Shown here: positions 7,924 through 18,800 of the stretch, one piece after another
How the letters are laid out: each line of letters begins with the position of its first letter
How positions within the stretch are numbered: the first letter of the stretch is position 1
Origin: Dyadobacter sediminis
GTDB lineage: Bacteria; Bacteroidota; Bacteroidia; Cytophagales; Spirosomataceae
Direction of reading: 5' to 3'
Assembly (NCBI RefSeq): GCF_005860765.1
Contig: NZ_VCEI01000028.1
Coordinates: 1 to 64,000 of the forward strand
DNA length: 64,000 nt
The notes under the pieces: model-generated
Database searches by the model: none
Told to the model about the DNA's origin: nothing
What the model saw: only the letters and a program-made list of their open reading frames with translations
Position numbers and translations under genes: made by a program

Positions 7924-8520
7924 ATGACCATGAAACTAACTAGAAACGGTATGGCATGTCTGATTTCCGTTGCAATATTATGTAATGGCTGCAGTTGGAA
8001 AGATGTTAGGTCTGAATTACCGGATGCAACACAGGAAGGAAAAGGAACATTTGGCTGCAAAGTTGATGGCAGGGTATTTGTGCCGCGGTCCAGTTTAACA
8101 ATGCCCGGAATACGATTTTCATATGATCCTACCTGGAACGGAGGAACGCTGAGTATCAAAGCCAAATACTGGTTTCGTGACAGCAAAGACATTAATATTG
8201 CTACAATAGAAAACGTATCCATATCGCTTGGCAGAGTATCCAAGCCAGGAAGATATTTCTTTAATAATGCAGACTCGCTGGCACTTGCTGATTATACCAT
8301 AAGGACTCAGAATGAGAAAGAGGCAATAAAAACAATACGGCATTGCTATTTTGATATTAGTGATACTCGTTCCGGCATATTGAACATCACCAAGCTGGAT
8401 AGGAACAAAGGCATACTTGCTGGCACTTTCGAGTTTACTTTGACAAGAAGTAATCCGTTGACAAATTGCAATTCAGTTGTGAAAATTACCGAAGGCAGGT
8501 TTGATTTGCTAAGCCGCTAA
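7924..8520 (+). CDS. DUF6252-like lipoprotein
   Basis: About 198 residues, starting MTMKLTRNG or six bases later at MKLTRNG. The lipobox AILCNGC marks it as a lipoprotein with the lipidated Cys at about residue 23. The mature part begins with a motif (GKGTFGCKVDGRVFVPRSS) that I recognise from the Bacteroidota DUF6252 group, whose function is not established. Strand-rich segments follow. The upstream TTG start is unlikely because two ATGs follow in frame. It is followed closely by a second putative lipoprotein on the same strand. Confidence 0.75.
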   Translation: MTMKLTRNGMACLISVAILCNGCSWKDVRSELPDATQEGKGTFGCKVDGRVFVPRSSLTMPGIRFSYDPTWNGGTLSIKAKYWFRDSKDINIATIENVSISLGRVSKPGRYFFNNADSLALADYTIRTQNEKEAIKTIRHCYFDISDTRSGILNITKLDRNKGILAGTFEFTLTRSNPLTNCNSVVKITEGRFDLLSR

Positions 8521-8573
8521 GAGCATATTTATAAAATATTTTTTCCCTTACCATCTTGGAAACAGTAAACTTT

Positions 8574-9029
8574 ATGAAGCAAAATGTCAAACTCTATAAT
8601 TTGAAAAGAATTATTCAAGTTCTATCAATTGCATTTTCTCTGATTTGCTTCCTATTTATTCTCATTTCTTGCAGTATTTATTTTGGAGACCGCACAACGG
8701 TCATCTATGGCAAAGTAACTGATCAAAATAAAGAAGCAGTTGACAGTATTTTAGTAGAAGCAAGTGGCTTATGGGCATTGTACAATCTACAAAATATCAA
8801 GCAAACTTATACCGACGAGAATGGAAATTACGAGATGGTTATTGAGGTCCCTAGAAAATATAACTCACTCGATATAGGGATTCCTTATGATATGATTGCA
8901 AATTCAAAATTTCAGAATAATTACAGTCATGATATAGTCTGGAAAAATGGTAAACAAACCTATAATTGTTGCATAGCATCCATTGGAGAAAAGACAGAAT
9001 ATAACTTTCAATTGAAGCCTAATAAGTAG
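8574..9029 (+). CDS. Putative lipoprotein with carboxypeptidase-regulatory-like domain
   Basis: About 151 residues from ATG 8574 (MKQNVKLYNLKRIIQVL). A single hydrophobic segment (about residues 14-35) ends in FILISC, a plausible lipobox. Residues about 45-95 read TVIYGKVTDQNKEAVDSILV, then a TYTDENGNYEMVI turn, the pattern of CarboxypepD_reg/Ig-like beta-sandwich domains often found on surface proteins. The remainder is not recognised. It lies 53 bases after the DUF6252-like gene and may share its transcript. Confidence 0.65.
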   Translation: MKQNVKLYNLKRIIQVLSIAFSLICFLFILISCSIYFGDRTTVIYGKVTDQNKEAVDSILVEASGLWALYNLQNIKQTYTDENGNYEMVIEVPRKYNSLDIGIPYDMIANSKFQNNYSHDIVWKNGKQTYNCCIASIGEKTEYNFQLKPNK

Positions 9030-9483
9030 TACATACAACTGTCTTAGCCCCTTTTAACTGAAATTAACTATTCTAATTTTTGACAAAACCATTCATGAAG
9101 AAGTGTCTAACAGATCAAGGTTCAAGACAGTTGACACTCTGGCGTATCCAAAAATTATAAAATTGTCTCATAAACTCATGTTTATCAAACCTATTGAGTT
9201 TTGATTCGTGATACAAGTTTTTGAGATACCATTTCAGGTCAATAAGAAGAAAATTGATAAACCTGTCTCAGTATCAAAATACCTCCGTATTCGCTGACGC
9301 TGATGATTCGAAAAGTAGGGAGTCCTTCAATATCAGAGTAGGATCGTCTAAACTGTCAACCGATTTAAGTAGCATACGGTATGTAATTTAGAAATACTAA
9401 CAAACCATCTTTTACGAATTACCTAATGAAAATGGACTTGTAATAATCACTAGGTTAAAAAAAATAACATTTACTCTAATAAA
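9030..9483. other. Non-coding interval between convergent genes
   Basis: No supported gene. Both flanking genes end here. No strong terminator hairpin was found. Confidence 0.4.
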
Positions 9484-11088
9484 CTATTCTTTAATCATCT
9501 TCATCGTATAGAGCTTGCCGTCAATAGAAGTTCTGAGCAGATATATCCCTTGCGGCAGTATCGGAAGGTCATTTAATAAAACGGTTGAGCTGCTAATGTT
9601 TTTGAGTTTTCTTTTATAAACCCGCTTGCCGTTTATGGCAAACATTTCGACCTGATCTCTTTCACTGGTACTGACCACATTCAGGATTTCAAGTGTAATA
9701 TGATTGCTGAATGGATTCGGATATGCTGCGATTTGTGCTTCGGCAAAGTTTTGTTTCAATTGGATGGCCAGAATCCTGGAAGCATTTTGCTTTCCGCTCA
9801 GATCCAGCTGCATTAACCGGTAATAAACTGTTTTCAAACCTAAGGACATCACTTCACTGTCGGTAAAGTCATAATTGTTGGTTTGATTGCTATTGCCTAC
9901 TGCAGCAACTTCTCCTATTTCCTGAAACTGTAAGCCATCGAAGGAACGCTGTATAACAAACTTTTCAGCTTCATATTCCATTACAGTTGCCCAGTCCAGC
10001 CTGACACCTTCACTGGTTTGCCGGCCTTTTACGAAAAGCCATGTAACCGGAAGCGGATTGCCGTTGATGGTTATGGTAGCTTCGCAGCTGCTCTTCAATG
10101 CTTCAACATTACCGACGTGATCGTTTGCGATGGTAAAAAAGCAGTAGGTGCTGTTCTTTTTACCTTTGAAAACAGTCGACGTACCTGTAATTCCCTGTTC
10201 ATAAAGTGAAAACGGACTTTCATCTTCAGAAACATACAGGCTGTAGCTTTTTATCCCAGACCCATTCAGATCGTCCTTTCCGTCCCATTCAATTTTTATG
10301 GATGTGGAAGAAGTTGAAGCAGTGAGTGGGTTTACTTTGCTGACGGGAAGCCCGGCATCAATGGTGTTGCGCCAGAGATTGGTTTCAATGGTTTCTTCCG
10401 TATCAAAGATAATGCTGGCTTTTGCAGTAATGGTGTCCTGCGTCTGGCTTTGCGGGGATGGAATAATGGTAAAAGTTACATATCCTTCCCCGTTGTGTAT
10501 CAGACTGTCATTAACCGGCAGAAAGCCGCTGTTGGCAGGAAGCGTAGCCGCCAGGCCTGTAACGGGATCAATGCTCTGAAATATCCAGAAAGCTCTCCGG
10601 TTGGCAGCATCTAGCCCGGCGGTAACATCCACAAAAATCCCCAGGCTATCCCTTACATCCAGGCGGTTGGTATAAATGCTGGTATTGGCCGGCACTGAAA
10701 AATTGAAGCTTCCGAAGCCGAAGTCGCTGATCCGCAGCGAAGCCGGATTCAGCTTTGCATGAATTGGTACGTAGACTGTTACATTCTGCGCCGGTGCGGT
10801 CGCAAATTCCGGATCGTTCTCAAAGAGCACTTTATATTCTTGCGTTTGTTTGTAAGATACCCAGTGCAGGCTGTCGTATCCCGCCTGACCAATGATTTCG
10901 TTAGGATCGGAAGCACGAAGAACGGGAATGGAAATAGGATCAGGGTTTCCATCTGGACAATTGCCTGCCGGGCAACCGGGAGTGCCGTCTGGGTCGCCGG
11001 GGTTGCATGTAGAACTAATATTCTGTGATATTGCTGCCGTTGGTAACAATATAAAAGATATAAATACAAGAAAGATGTTATATATCAT
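9484..11088 (-). CDS. T9SS-sorted surface protein; last gene of the CARDB/RHS operon
   Basis: About 534 residues from ATG 11086-11088 (MIYNIFLVFISF); the upstream TTG adds eight residues without support. The signal peptide ends near AAISQ. A low-complexity Cys/Pro/Gly/Asp linker (STCNPGDPDGTPGCPAGN) precedes a beta domain beginning LRASDPNEIIGQAGYDS, a module usually seen near the C-terminus of giant Bacteroidota surface proteins. An FN3-like domain (IKIEWDGKDDLNGSGIKSYS) and a VKGRQTSEGVRLDWAT module follow. The last ~80 residues are a type A T9SS sorting domain (AAYPNPFSNHITLEI, ending YLLRTSIDGKLYTMKMIKE). It lies 65 bases after the RHS gene, which itself lacks a sorting domain. Confidence 0.85.
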   Translation of the reverse strand: MIYNIFLVFISFILLPTAAISQNISSTCNPGDPDGTPGCPAGNCPDGNPDPISIPVLRASDPNEIIGQAGYDSLHWVSYKQTQEYKVLFENDPEFATAPAQNVTVYVPIHAKLNPASLRISDFGFGSFNFSVPANTSIYTNRLDVRDSLGIFVDVTAGLDAANRRAFWIFQSIDPVTGLAATLPANSGFLPVNDSLIHNGEGYVTFTIIPSPQSQTQDTITAKASIIFDTEETIETNLWRNTIDAGLPVSKVNPLTASTSSTSIKIEWDGKDDLNGSGIKSYSLYVSEDESPFSLYEQGITGTSTVFKGKKNSTYCFFTIANDHVGNVEALKSSCEATITINGNPLPVTWLFVKGRQTSEGVRLDWATVMEYEAEKFVIQRSFDGLQFQEIGEVAAVGNSNQTNNYDFTDSEVMSLGLKTVYYRLMQLDLSGKQNASRILAIQLKQNFAEAQIAAYPNPFSNHITLEILNVVSTSERDQVEMFAINGKRVYKRKLKNISSSTVLLNDLPILPQGIYLLRTSIDGKLYTMKMIKE

Positions 11089-11153
11089 GTAATCATATAT
11101 TTTAATGTTCAATTATGCAAATCACTAGTACTGCTATACTTAATTTTATTTCA

Positions 11154-14100
11154 TTAATCACATGGCCCAAAAATTTCAATAACATTTGGAATGAATCCTG
11201 GAATAAAAGATCCTGGTAGTAAATCAACCATATACCAAGCAATAGGAGGGGCTGGTTTATTTTTACATCCCGCTTCTTCATAAGCTTGTTTGTGCTTCTG
11301 ATAATGTTCTTCTGATGAAAATTTCTTACCATCATTTGGGAAATCGTTGCTATACTGTTTCTGAAGTGATTCCCTTATCTTTTTTATCTTTTCAGAATTA
11401 CCAGTAGTTGAACAAGCTTCTATTGCATTATATCTAAAAACCCAGCCCATTTTTGGTACAATACTGGAGTGATTATAAAATGCTTTACAGCTACTTGCTT
11501 CACCACTTGGAGAAGGTGGAAGGCTACAAGTGGTTTCTTCTGGACTATTTATTGCAGTTATTAAATCGCCTGCGTTTTTGAATAGATTGTATCCGGAAAT
11601 TGCAGCTAAGGGCAAGCCAATTGTTGCACCTAGCCCTGTTGTGCTTATGATTATACCGTAAGTTGCTCCTCCACTACTTAAAATAATTCCTGGCATAGCA
11701 TTACTTACACCTCCCCAATTAACCAATCCCAAGGGATCAGTTGCATTAACAACATTATTCCCTACATAAGCATAATTGTTCAGTCCATCCGTAAACTCCA
11801 AGGGATCGCGCTGGGCGAAGCGGCCCAGATTCGGGTTCATCTCGCGGTTGCGGTAATGATACGTTTTGAACTGGAATTCGTACTGACGGCCAGTAAACAG
11901 AAAGTTGTTAAAGGTTGAAGCTGCTAACTCCTTGTCGGAAGCATTGAAAACGTGCGGTGTGCCGAACGGATCGTACGTGTAATATTCCAGCAATGCACCG
12001 GAAGCATCTGTAACGGACTGAACCGAATTCAGATCATCAGTTTCATAGAAGTATTCGCTGTCTCCGGCTTTGGCATACAGTATGTGATCAATTTCTTCGC
12101 CATAAACATAGCTTTTGACATTATTGCCGGTGACTTCCTGTATCAGGTTGTCCAGATCATAATAATAACGCGTTTCTGTTCCTGACTGCGTTCTGCTGAC
12201 CCGGCGGCCCAAAGCGTCATACTTGTAAGTTACTTTTGCGCGGCCTGCCTGGATACTAATCAAGCGGTTCTCGAAATCGTACGCGTAAGTATTTGTGCCG
12301 TCGCTTATTAGATTACCGTTTTTATCATAGGCTGGCGGTGCATTGATGTTATTCGTAGTAATTGCGGTATACTGATTGACATGATTCACACTGTAGGTTT
12401 TTTCAACAGCGCCTTCCTTGGATGTTGCCCTGTTGCCCAGCGCATCATAAGTATACTGGTTTGTAATAGAAGGAGTCAGTTCACCATCTGTGACTTTGCC
12501 CTGGAAAAACTGATTCAGCTGGTAATTATTATCATATGTATATTTTTCTGAACGGGCCGGTTTATGCAGCCGTTCGGTCAGTATTCTTTTATCCGACTTA
12601 TCGTAATCATAGCGGATATCCAGTACACTTGCCGGTGTAGCCGAAATCGACTTCAGGTTATCCATTTTGTCATAGCTGTAATCCGTATTGACTCCGTTCC
12701 TGAAACTTTTCTTTTTCAGCCTGTCGGCGCCATCATACTGAAAACTAACGAGTGTGGTTCCGCTTTCCTTGATTTCGGTTAGCCTGTCCCGGCTGTCCAT
12801 TTGCCTCAAAAGCTTTATACCACCCGGATAATCGACCGACTTTGTACGATTTGTACTATTGTAGCTGTAAACGGTCGCTTTACCATCGTTATCTTCTTTC
12901 AGCAGTTTTCCCGCTGCATCGTATTGGAAAGAAATTACCGCATTTGAATTGGCAGCTTTTACCAAAAATCCGGCTGCGTCATAATCCAGTTTATCGGTGA
13001 TGTTTTCAGGATAAATTCTTTCAGTAAGCCTGTTCAATGCATCATATTTATACTGGATTTTAATTCCTGAGCCATTTGTTTTTTCAGTAAGCTGGCCATT
13101 GGCATCATAGGTGAAATTTCGGGAAGATCCATCTGCATAAACCTGTTTTACAGGTTTGTTCCTGACGTCGTAAGTGTAGGACGTCGTATTGCCTTTTGCA
13201 TCCATAATCTGGATCAGGTTTCCCTTGGCATCATAAACAAAGCGGCTGGTATTGGATAGCGGGTCAGTGATTTCTGTTGTCCTGTTCAGTTTATCAAAAG
13301 CGAACCATGTCGCATTTCCTTTTTGATCGATTTCCTTTATCTTATTCCCGTTTGCGTCATAAAAAAACTGAAATGCAGTTTCGTTGGGAAATGTGGTTTT
13401 GACAAGCTGGCCAGCTGCATCATATTGCGAGAGAGTGGCATTGCCGTTGCCATCATTTTCTGAAATTACATTCCCGTTTTTATCATATGTAAATGCCGCA
13501 ATAGCCCCGGCCTTATCGCTGGTACTGATCAGCTGTCCGTTATCATCATAGGTACTGGTGACTACATTGCCATTCGGCGAAGTTGCCGTTTTTTCATTTC
13601 CTGCTGCGTCATACGTATAAGTTGTTACTTCATTTAACGGGTTGGTAATGGTAGCTTGCTGATTGAGGGCATCATACGTGTATTTGGTTGTGCGGCTTAA
13701 AGCATCTTTTTCAGACAACACATTGCCATTTTTATCATAGCTCAGTGTAACAATGCCTTTCAATGCATCGGTTATTGTTTTTTTACGATTAAGCTTGTCA
13801 TAGGTAGTAGCCGTAATATGGCCGTTCTTATCTCTGACGGTAAGCCGGTTGCCCACCTTATCGTATGTGTATTCTTCGGAGTAGCCCAGTGCATCGGTAA
13901 CTTTGACCAGCCTTTGCAATGCGTCGTAGGCGAAAGCAGTAGTATTTCCATTTGCATCCAGCTCGGCAGTCCGATTTCCCATGGCATCGTAACTATAGGA
14001 AGTAACACCACCCAGTGCATCAGTAACTTTGGTTAATTGGTAGAGATCGTTGTATTCAAACCGGGTAATATTGCCATTTTTATCCGTTTCACTCAGCTTG

Positions 14101-15833
14101 TTTCCCGCTTCGTCATATTCGTAAAATATAGAATTGCCCAGTGCATCGGTAATGGAAAGCGGCTGCCTGCGATTATTATAAGTGTAAGCAGTAACATTGC
14201 CGTTCCCATCCGTCTCGCTGATTACATTGCCTTGTCCGTCGTATTCGGTCTGCGTCGAATTACCCATCGGCATGATAGTGCCAATCCTGCGGCCCAGGCC
14301 ATCGTAGGTGTACTTCGTGGTTTTTCCCAGCGCATTCGTCACAGCAGATTGTAGCCCGAGCTTGTTATACGTGTATGTTGTCACGTGTCCCAATACATTC
14401 GTGGTTTTGATCAGCTGGTTTAAAGCATTATAGCTAAATGAGGTTGTGTTATTTTCAGGATCTGTTTCAGTCAGTTTATTTCCGTAACAATCATAGGTAT
14501 AAGAAGTAATACCACCTTCCGGATCGGTTACTTTGATCAGGTTGCCATTTTCGTCGTATTCGTACCTGGTTGTATTATTATTGGCATTCACATACGTCAG
14601 TCTGTTGCCATTGGTATCATAGGTCGACTTTTCAGTAAAATCCAGCGGCTTGCCGATCTGGGTAATATTGCCTTTGGAATCATATTGGAAAGTTGTTTTA
14701 TTTCCGTTTTTGTCCGTAAAGCTTGTTACCTTGTTGTATGTTAAGTTGTAGGTATAAGTAGCAACCTGCCCGGCCGCATCTGTTTCCTTTATTACGTTCC
14801 CGTTACTATCGTACTCGTATGCCGTTTGTTTTTTATTACCGTCAGCCAGTTTGGCAACATTGTTATTTTCGTCATATCCATAATCCAGATTGAAGCCGCA
14901 GCAATTGCCCTTTTTTGAAATGACCCTTCCCTGATCATCGAACTGATACGTAGTTACTACATTCTGGCCATTCAGCTGTTCAGCGACAAAGGTTTTAAGC
15001 TGCCGGGTTGCATAATTGAAGCTATGGCTGGTTGCACAGGAAACGACTTTTGAAACTGCACCGTTGGCATTGTAAAAAATGCTCATATTATTGCCGCCTT
15101 CATCTGTAAACCCTGTGATTCTGGCCGTGGAATCTGAATAATACTGAACAAAATCTCCGATGGGATTGACCACCTTATTCGTATTGCCCAAAGAGTCATA
15201 AGCGTAGGTTATTTTTCTTCCGGGCTCGCAGGTGTTATCTGATATTTCAGCAAGTCGGCCTTCCTGCCAAGCAAATTTCACCGCATGCCCCGAGCTGTTA
15301 CTGAGTTGACGGAGCAACGTATCGGTATAGGCAAAGTTCAGCTGATTGCCATTGGCATCCTGCATTTTTGTAAGTTTCCTGTGTGTGGCATTCTCGAAAT
15401 AGTAGCGCAGACCTTCTTTGGTCTGTACATAAAATTTGCCGCTTTCATATTCTTTCAAAGCATCATAAATCCCTTTGGGAGCGATATAATTTGCACCCGA
15501 TTTTCTGAACAGGTCTCTGCGCCCATCTGCACGTTCTATCCAAAATCCGGCAGTGTCGGTCCTGTAAGCCATGTTATAGGTGAAGGTCCAGCCTTTTCCC
15601 ATGCCCCAGTCTTTGTTGCGCCTGCTTGCATTGTAAGAAAAAGTAATATCGATGGTAAGTCCCCGACCGGGAATTTTCAAATCTGTCCTGCTGTGATAAA
15701 GATTACCTGTATAGCTGTTGACTTCAAACCCGTTGGGTACGGGCACTGTGGGGCGCGTATTGTTCTGAGCCTTGGCAAAATGACCGGATATAGCGGCCAG
15801 CGTCAGTATCAATATGGTAAAAATCCTTTGCAT
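11154..15833 (-). CDS. Giant RHS/YD-repeat protein with a distinct C-terminal tail
   Basis: 1559 residues. A signal peptide (ends GHFAKAQ) is followed by a DUF6531-like N-terminal domain (GNLYHSRTDLKIPGRGLTID). More than 40 YD repeats of the form YTYDxxGNxxxxxDxxGN follow, the class that forms a closed beta cocoon. The RHS-associated core ends with RFAQRDPLEFTDGLNNYAYV and ATDPLGL. After it comes a tail of about 186 residues (11154-11714): a Gly/Ile-rich hydrophobic stretch, then a lysine-rich domain with six cysteines, ending EIFGPCD. In RHS toxins this position holds the effector, but I recognise no nuclease or deaminase motif and find no immunity gene in the 65-base gap downstream. It starts 23 bases after the CARDB gene ends. 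Confidence 0.93.
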   Translation of the reverse strand: MQRIFTILILTLAAISGHFAKAQNNTRPTVPVPNGFEVNSYTGNLYHSRTDLKIPGRGLTIDITFSYNASRRNKDWGMGKGWTFTYNMAYRTDTAGFWIERADGRRDLFRKSGANYIAPKGIYDALKEYESGKFYVQTKEGLRYYFENATHRKLTKMQDANGNQLNFAYTDTLLRQLSNSSGHAVKFAWQEGRLAEISDNTCEPGRKITYAYDSLGNTNKVVNPIGDFVQYYSDSTARITGFTDEGGNNMSIFYNANGAVSKVVSCATSHSFNYATRQLKTFVAEQLNGQNVVTTYQFDDQGRVISKKGNCCGFNLDYGYDENNNVAKLADGNKKQTAYEYDSNGNVIKETDAAGQVATYTYNLTYNKVTSFTDKNGNKTTFQYDSKGNITQIGKPLDFTEKSTYDTNGNRLTYVNANNNTTRYEYDENGNLIKVTDPEGGITSYTYDCYGNKLTETDPENNTTSFSYNALNQLIKTTNVLGHVTTYTYNKLGLQSAVTNALGKTTKYTYDGLGRRIGTIMPMGNSTQTEYDGQGNVISETDGNGNVTAYTYNNRRQPLSITDALGNSIFYEYDEAGNKLSETDKNGNITRFEYNDLYQLTKVTDALGGVTSYSYDAMGNRTAELDANGNTTAFAYDALQRLVKVTDALGYSEEYTYDKVGNRLTVRDKNGHITATTYDKLNRKKTITDALKGIVTLSYDKNGNVLSEKDALSRTTKYTYDALNQQATITNPLNEVTTYTYDAAGNEKTATSPNGNVVTSTYDDNGQLISTSDKAGAIAAFTYDKNGNVISENDGNGNATLSQYDAAGQLVKTTFPNETAFQFFYDANGNKIKEIDQKGNATWFAFDKLNRTTEITDPLSNTSRFVYDAKGNLIQIMDAKGNTTSYTYDVRNKPVKQVYADGSSRNFTYDANGQLTEKTNGSGIKIQYKYDALNRLTERIYPENITDKLDYDAAGFLVKAANSNAVISFQYDAAGKLLKEDNDGKATVYSYNSTNRTKSVDYPGGIKLLRQMDSRDRLTEIKESGTTLVSFQYDGADRLKKKSFRNGVNTDYSYDKMDNLKSISATPASVLDIRYDYDKSDKRILTERLHKPARSEKYTYDNNYQLNQFFQGKVTDGELTPSITNQYTYDALGNRATSKEGAVEKTYSVNHVNQYTAITTNNINAPPAYDKNGNLISDGTNTYAYDFENRLISIQAGRAKVTYKYDALGRRVSRTQSGTETRYYYDLDNLIQEVTGNNVKSYVYGEEIDHILYAKAGDSEYFYETDDLNSVQSVTDASGALLEYYTYDPFGTPHVFNASDKELAASTFNNFLFTGRQYEFQFKTYHYRNREMNPNLGRFAQRDPLEFTDGLNNYAYVGNNVVNATDPLGLVNWGGVSNAMPGIILSSGGATYGIIISTTGLGATIGLPLAAISGYNLFKNAGDLITAINSPEETTCSLPPSPSGEASSCKAFYNHSSIVPKMGWVFRYNAIEACSTTGNSEKIKKIRESLQKQYSNDFPNDGKKFSSEEHYQKHKQAYEEAGCKNKPAPPIAWYMVDLLPGSFIPGFIPNVIEIFGPCD

Positions 15834-15856
15834 AGGCAGGCACAGTTAATGCACTT

Positions 15857-18800
15857 TTATTCAGTTATCACCAGGTCAATAGATGGAACAGTCCGATTAT
15901 GGGACACCGTGTATATTTTAAAGAACCCGCTTGCGCCCGGCCGGAGGATTCCGAAAGGACCATCGGCTTCCTTGCATTCCAGAACCAGGTCGTTTTTGTT
16001 TTCTTTCAGCTGATCTATAGTAAAAGCAATGGGCACATCTTCGTTAAGGGAAAGCAGGTATTTGGTCGGTGCGGGAATGTCTACGGAACCGTTGTTCTGA
16101 AAGCTCACAATGAAAGAAGTAACTACGGACAACCTGGCGTTGGCAGGCGTGATGATATCCGTTCCCAGCTGGTCTTCAAAACCGACATTGGAAATCGTGC
16201 ATACAAATCCGGAACTAGCTCCTGTACTTCCATTATTTCCGGCTGCAAAGATGTTTCCGGGACCTTGTTTGATTGTAAAGGCTTTGGGTAAAACAGTAAC
16301 GGTACCACCCGGCCTGACGGCTTCCATATCGTACAAACCAAGCGGTTTATTTAGCAAATTGAAGGTTGCATAAACCAGTGTCTGATTAACGAATTGCACT
16401 TTGTACGGCTGAATATACTCAGAGGATTTTTTTAATCTGAAAGTCATACCTGCTTCAAAACGTGCACCCGTTATCTTTAAAGTTGCCAGGCCGGTATTGC
16501 CGCCCGAAGCCGCATCGACGGTCTTAATACCAAATGGAATGATGGTGGCCAGCAACGTAATGTCTTGTGTACTGAAAGCATCTGCAGAGCCATTTGCCAT
16601 GATGTAATAAGTTCCTGTTTTTAGAGCAGGAATGATCAGTTCCTGATTAGCCTGAAACGCAGCCGCGGCTACAAACTCGTACTTATTGGCAGTTGGCACG
16701 CTGTCTCTCTGAACAAAAAGCCGGTTAACCGCTTTATTCAATGAATCGCCCTTTAAAGTGATCGCTAAAGTTTCCCCTGACAGATTTGCAGGAATAACCA
16801 ATTGGTAATAAAGCTGATTGTTGTTGCCCAGCTTGGCCGAAGTCAGTTTATTGATTTCAAGCTGTCTGACAGCAATCTTGATTTTGCCCGCCGAAACAGC
16901 CTGGTTATTGTTTTCATTTTGTTCAAGAAGGTTGTCAAGGATATCGGTTTTAACAATTACGAAGTACTCTCCTGCGGCAAGGTTGGTCAGCTGTTTCTGA
17001 AGGTTCATTTTAGCGGTGTCCTGAACCGAAAGATCAATATTGCTTTCCAATGTACCCAGAAGTACATCTGCAATATCCAGTGAATCATCTTTGGAAATAT
17101 AAACCGCATCTCTCAAAAATCCAGACGCCTTGTTTGTACCGGCATTGGCAACCGTCCAGCCAATACGGACGTTTTCACCCGCATACTGCTCAGCAGCCGG
17201 AACGGTAACTTCCTTTACGATCAAATCCGTGGGCTGTTGCGGGCTAATAAAAATATTAGCGGCCGCAACGTTGTTGTTCTCTTTTCCTCTTTCAAAAACA
17301 TTGTTATAGCTGTCTGTTTTAAAAAGCAGGTAAAAATTTCCTGACTGGTTTGCCGGCAAAAATGCCTGTACGGTATGACTATATTCCTCACCGGGCGCTA
17401 ACGCAATAGTTCTCGATGTGGAGACAATGGAAATATCATTGCCCACTTCATCATCAGCAGAAAGAAATACCTGGTCTGTCCAGTATTCGGATGGTGTTGT
17501 ACCGGTCCCGGTATTTTTAACCTTGAATGTTATGGTTACTGGCTGCGACGCTATGCCTTGATTTGGGGCTGTAAAGCTTAAAGGTACAAGATCGGCGGGT
17601 GGAGGAGTAACTACTTCAACCGCATTGCCTCCGCCATCCAGCGTCATGGCCAGCACATTGTTGGACCTGTTCTTGTCATTGAGCTGGCCGAACCGGTCGG
17701 AATGAATAATAAAAAACATCTTTCCGCCTGCCTCTTCAGGAACATTCACACTCAGATTTCTGGTATAGCTGGCTTCTCCTCCAAGCGGAGAAGTAATTGT
17801 CAGGCTGCCAAGCTGCACATCTGAAGCATCTAGCACAGGATTATTACTGAGATAAACGGCATCTGTCCAGAAAGGAACTGCGGTAAGTTGTTTACTATTG
17901 TTTTTCACAGTCCATTTCAGACTTACAGGCCTGCCGGCAGTAACAGTTGTGCTCAGGATCTGCCCGCTTGTAACAAAAAGATCTGTTTCCGGCAATGCAA
18001 CCAATGCTGTTGATGAAACCGAACGATTTATATTGTTGTTTTCTGCGCCGTTCTCAAATACATTGTCTGCCATGTCTGCCTTGATTACTGTAAAGTAATT
18101 ACCCGCAGGAAGGTTACCTGTTAAAGTAAATGAAGTCTGTTGCGTATAAGACTGTCCGCTGGCAAGTCTGCGGTTCTGAACAACGCTCCCCAGTGATATC
18201 AAAGCCTTTTCATCAACATCAGCCGTAGCAGAAAGGTAAATACCATCTGTCCAGGTTTTGTTAGTAACATTTCCTGATCCACTGTTTTTGACAACATACT
18301 GTAAGTTAATAACGGTTCCGAGAGTATCCGCAGCAGGAACCGGCACGGTTACTACTTCCAGATCTGCCCAAGGTGCAAGAGATAAAGTAATCGGAGCAGA
18401 AACAATATTGTTGTTCTCTTCCTTTTCAAAAATAGTGTTGCTTTCGTCCACAGCCAGTATCAGGAAGAATTTGCCCGAGAGATTGGCAGGTAATGTAACG
18501 GATTCATTTCGGGTGTATTCTCCTCCGGAAACAAGAAACTGGTCCCATTTACTGGAAGTAAGCAGTACATCATTAACTTCCAGTGTCTCGTTTACAGAAA
18601 GATAAATTCTATCTGTCCAACTGTTTGTGTAAATCGCAGCCCCGCTTTCATTCTTCACTTTCCACTGCATGGTAATGCTTTGTTCGGATAAAGCAGTGGC
18701 AGGGTTGATCAGAGAAACGGGCTTTAAATCCGGATTGCCAATCATTACTTTTTCGGAAGCCGGCGATACATTATCGTCTTCACCCGGATTTTCATAAATA

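Noticed and set aside
11089-11153. Possible immunity gene for the RHS tail
   Set aside because: Only 65 bases are free; the short frame spanning 11102-11335 overlaps the RHS gene and has no protein character.
12000-15600. Regular repeat pattern resembling a CRISPR array
   Set aside because: The period is that of YD repeats inside one open frame, and the units vary by codon. No true repeat-spacer array exists in the window.
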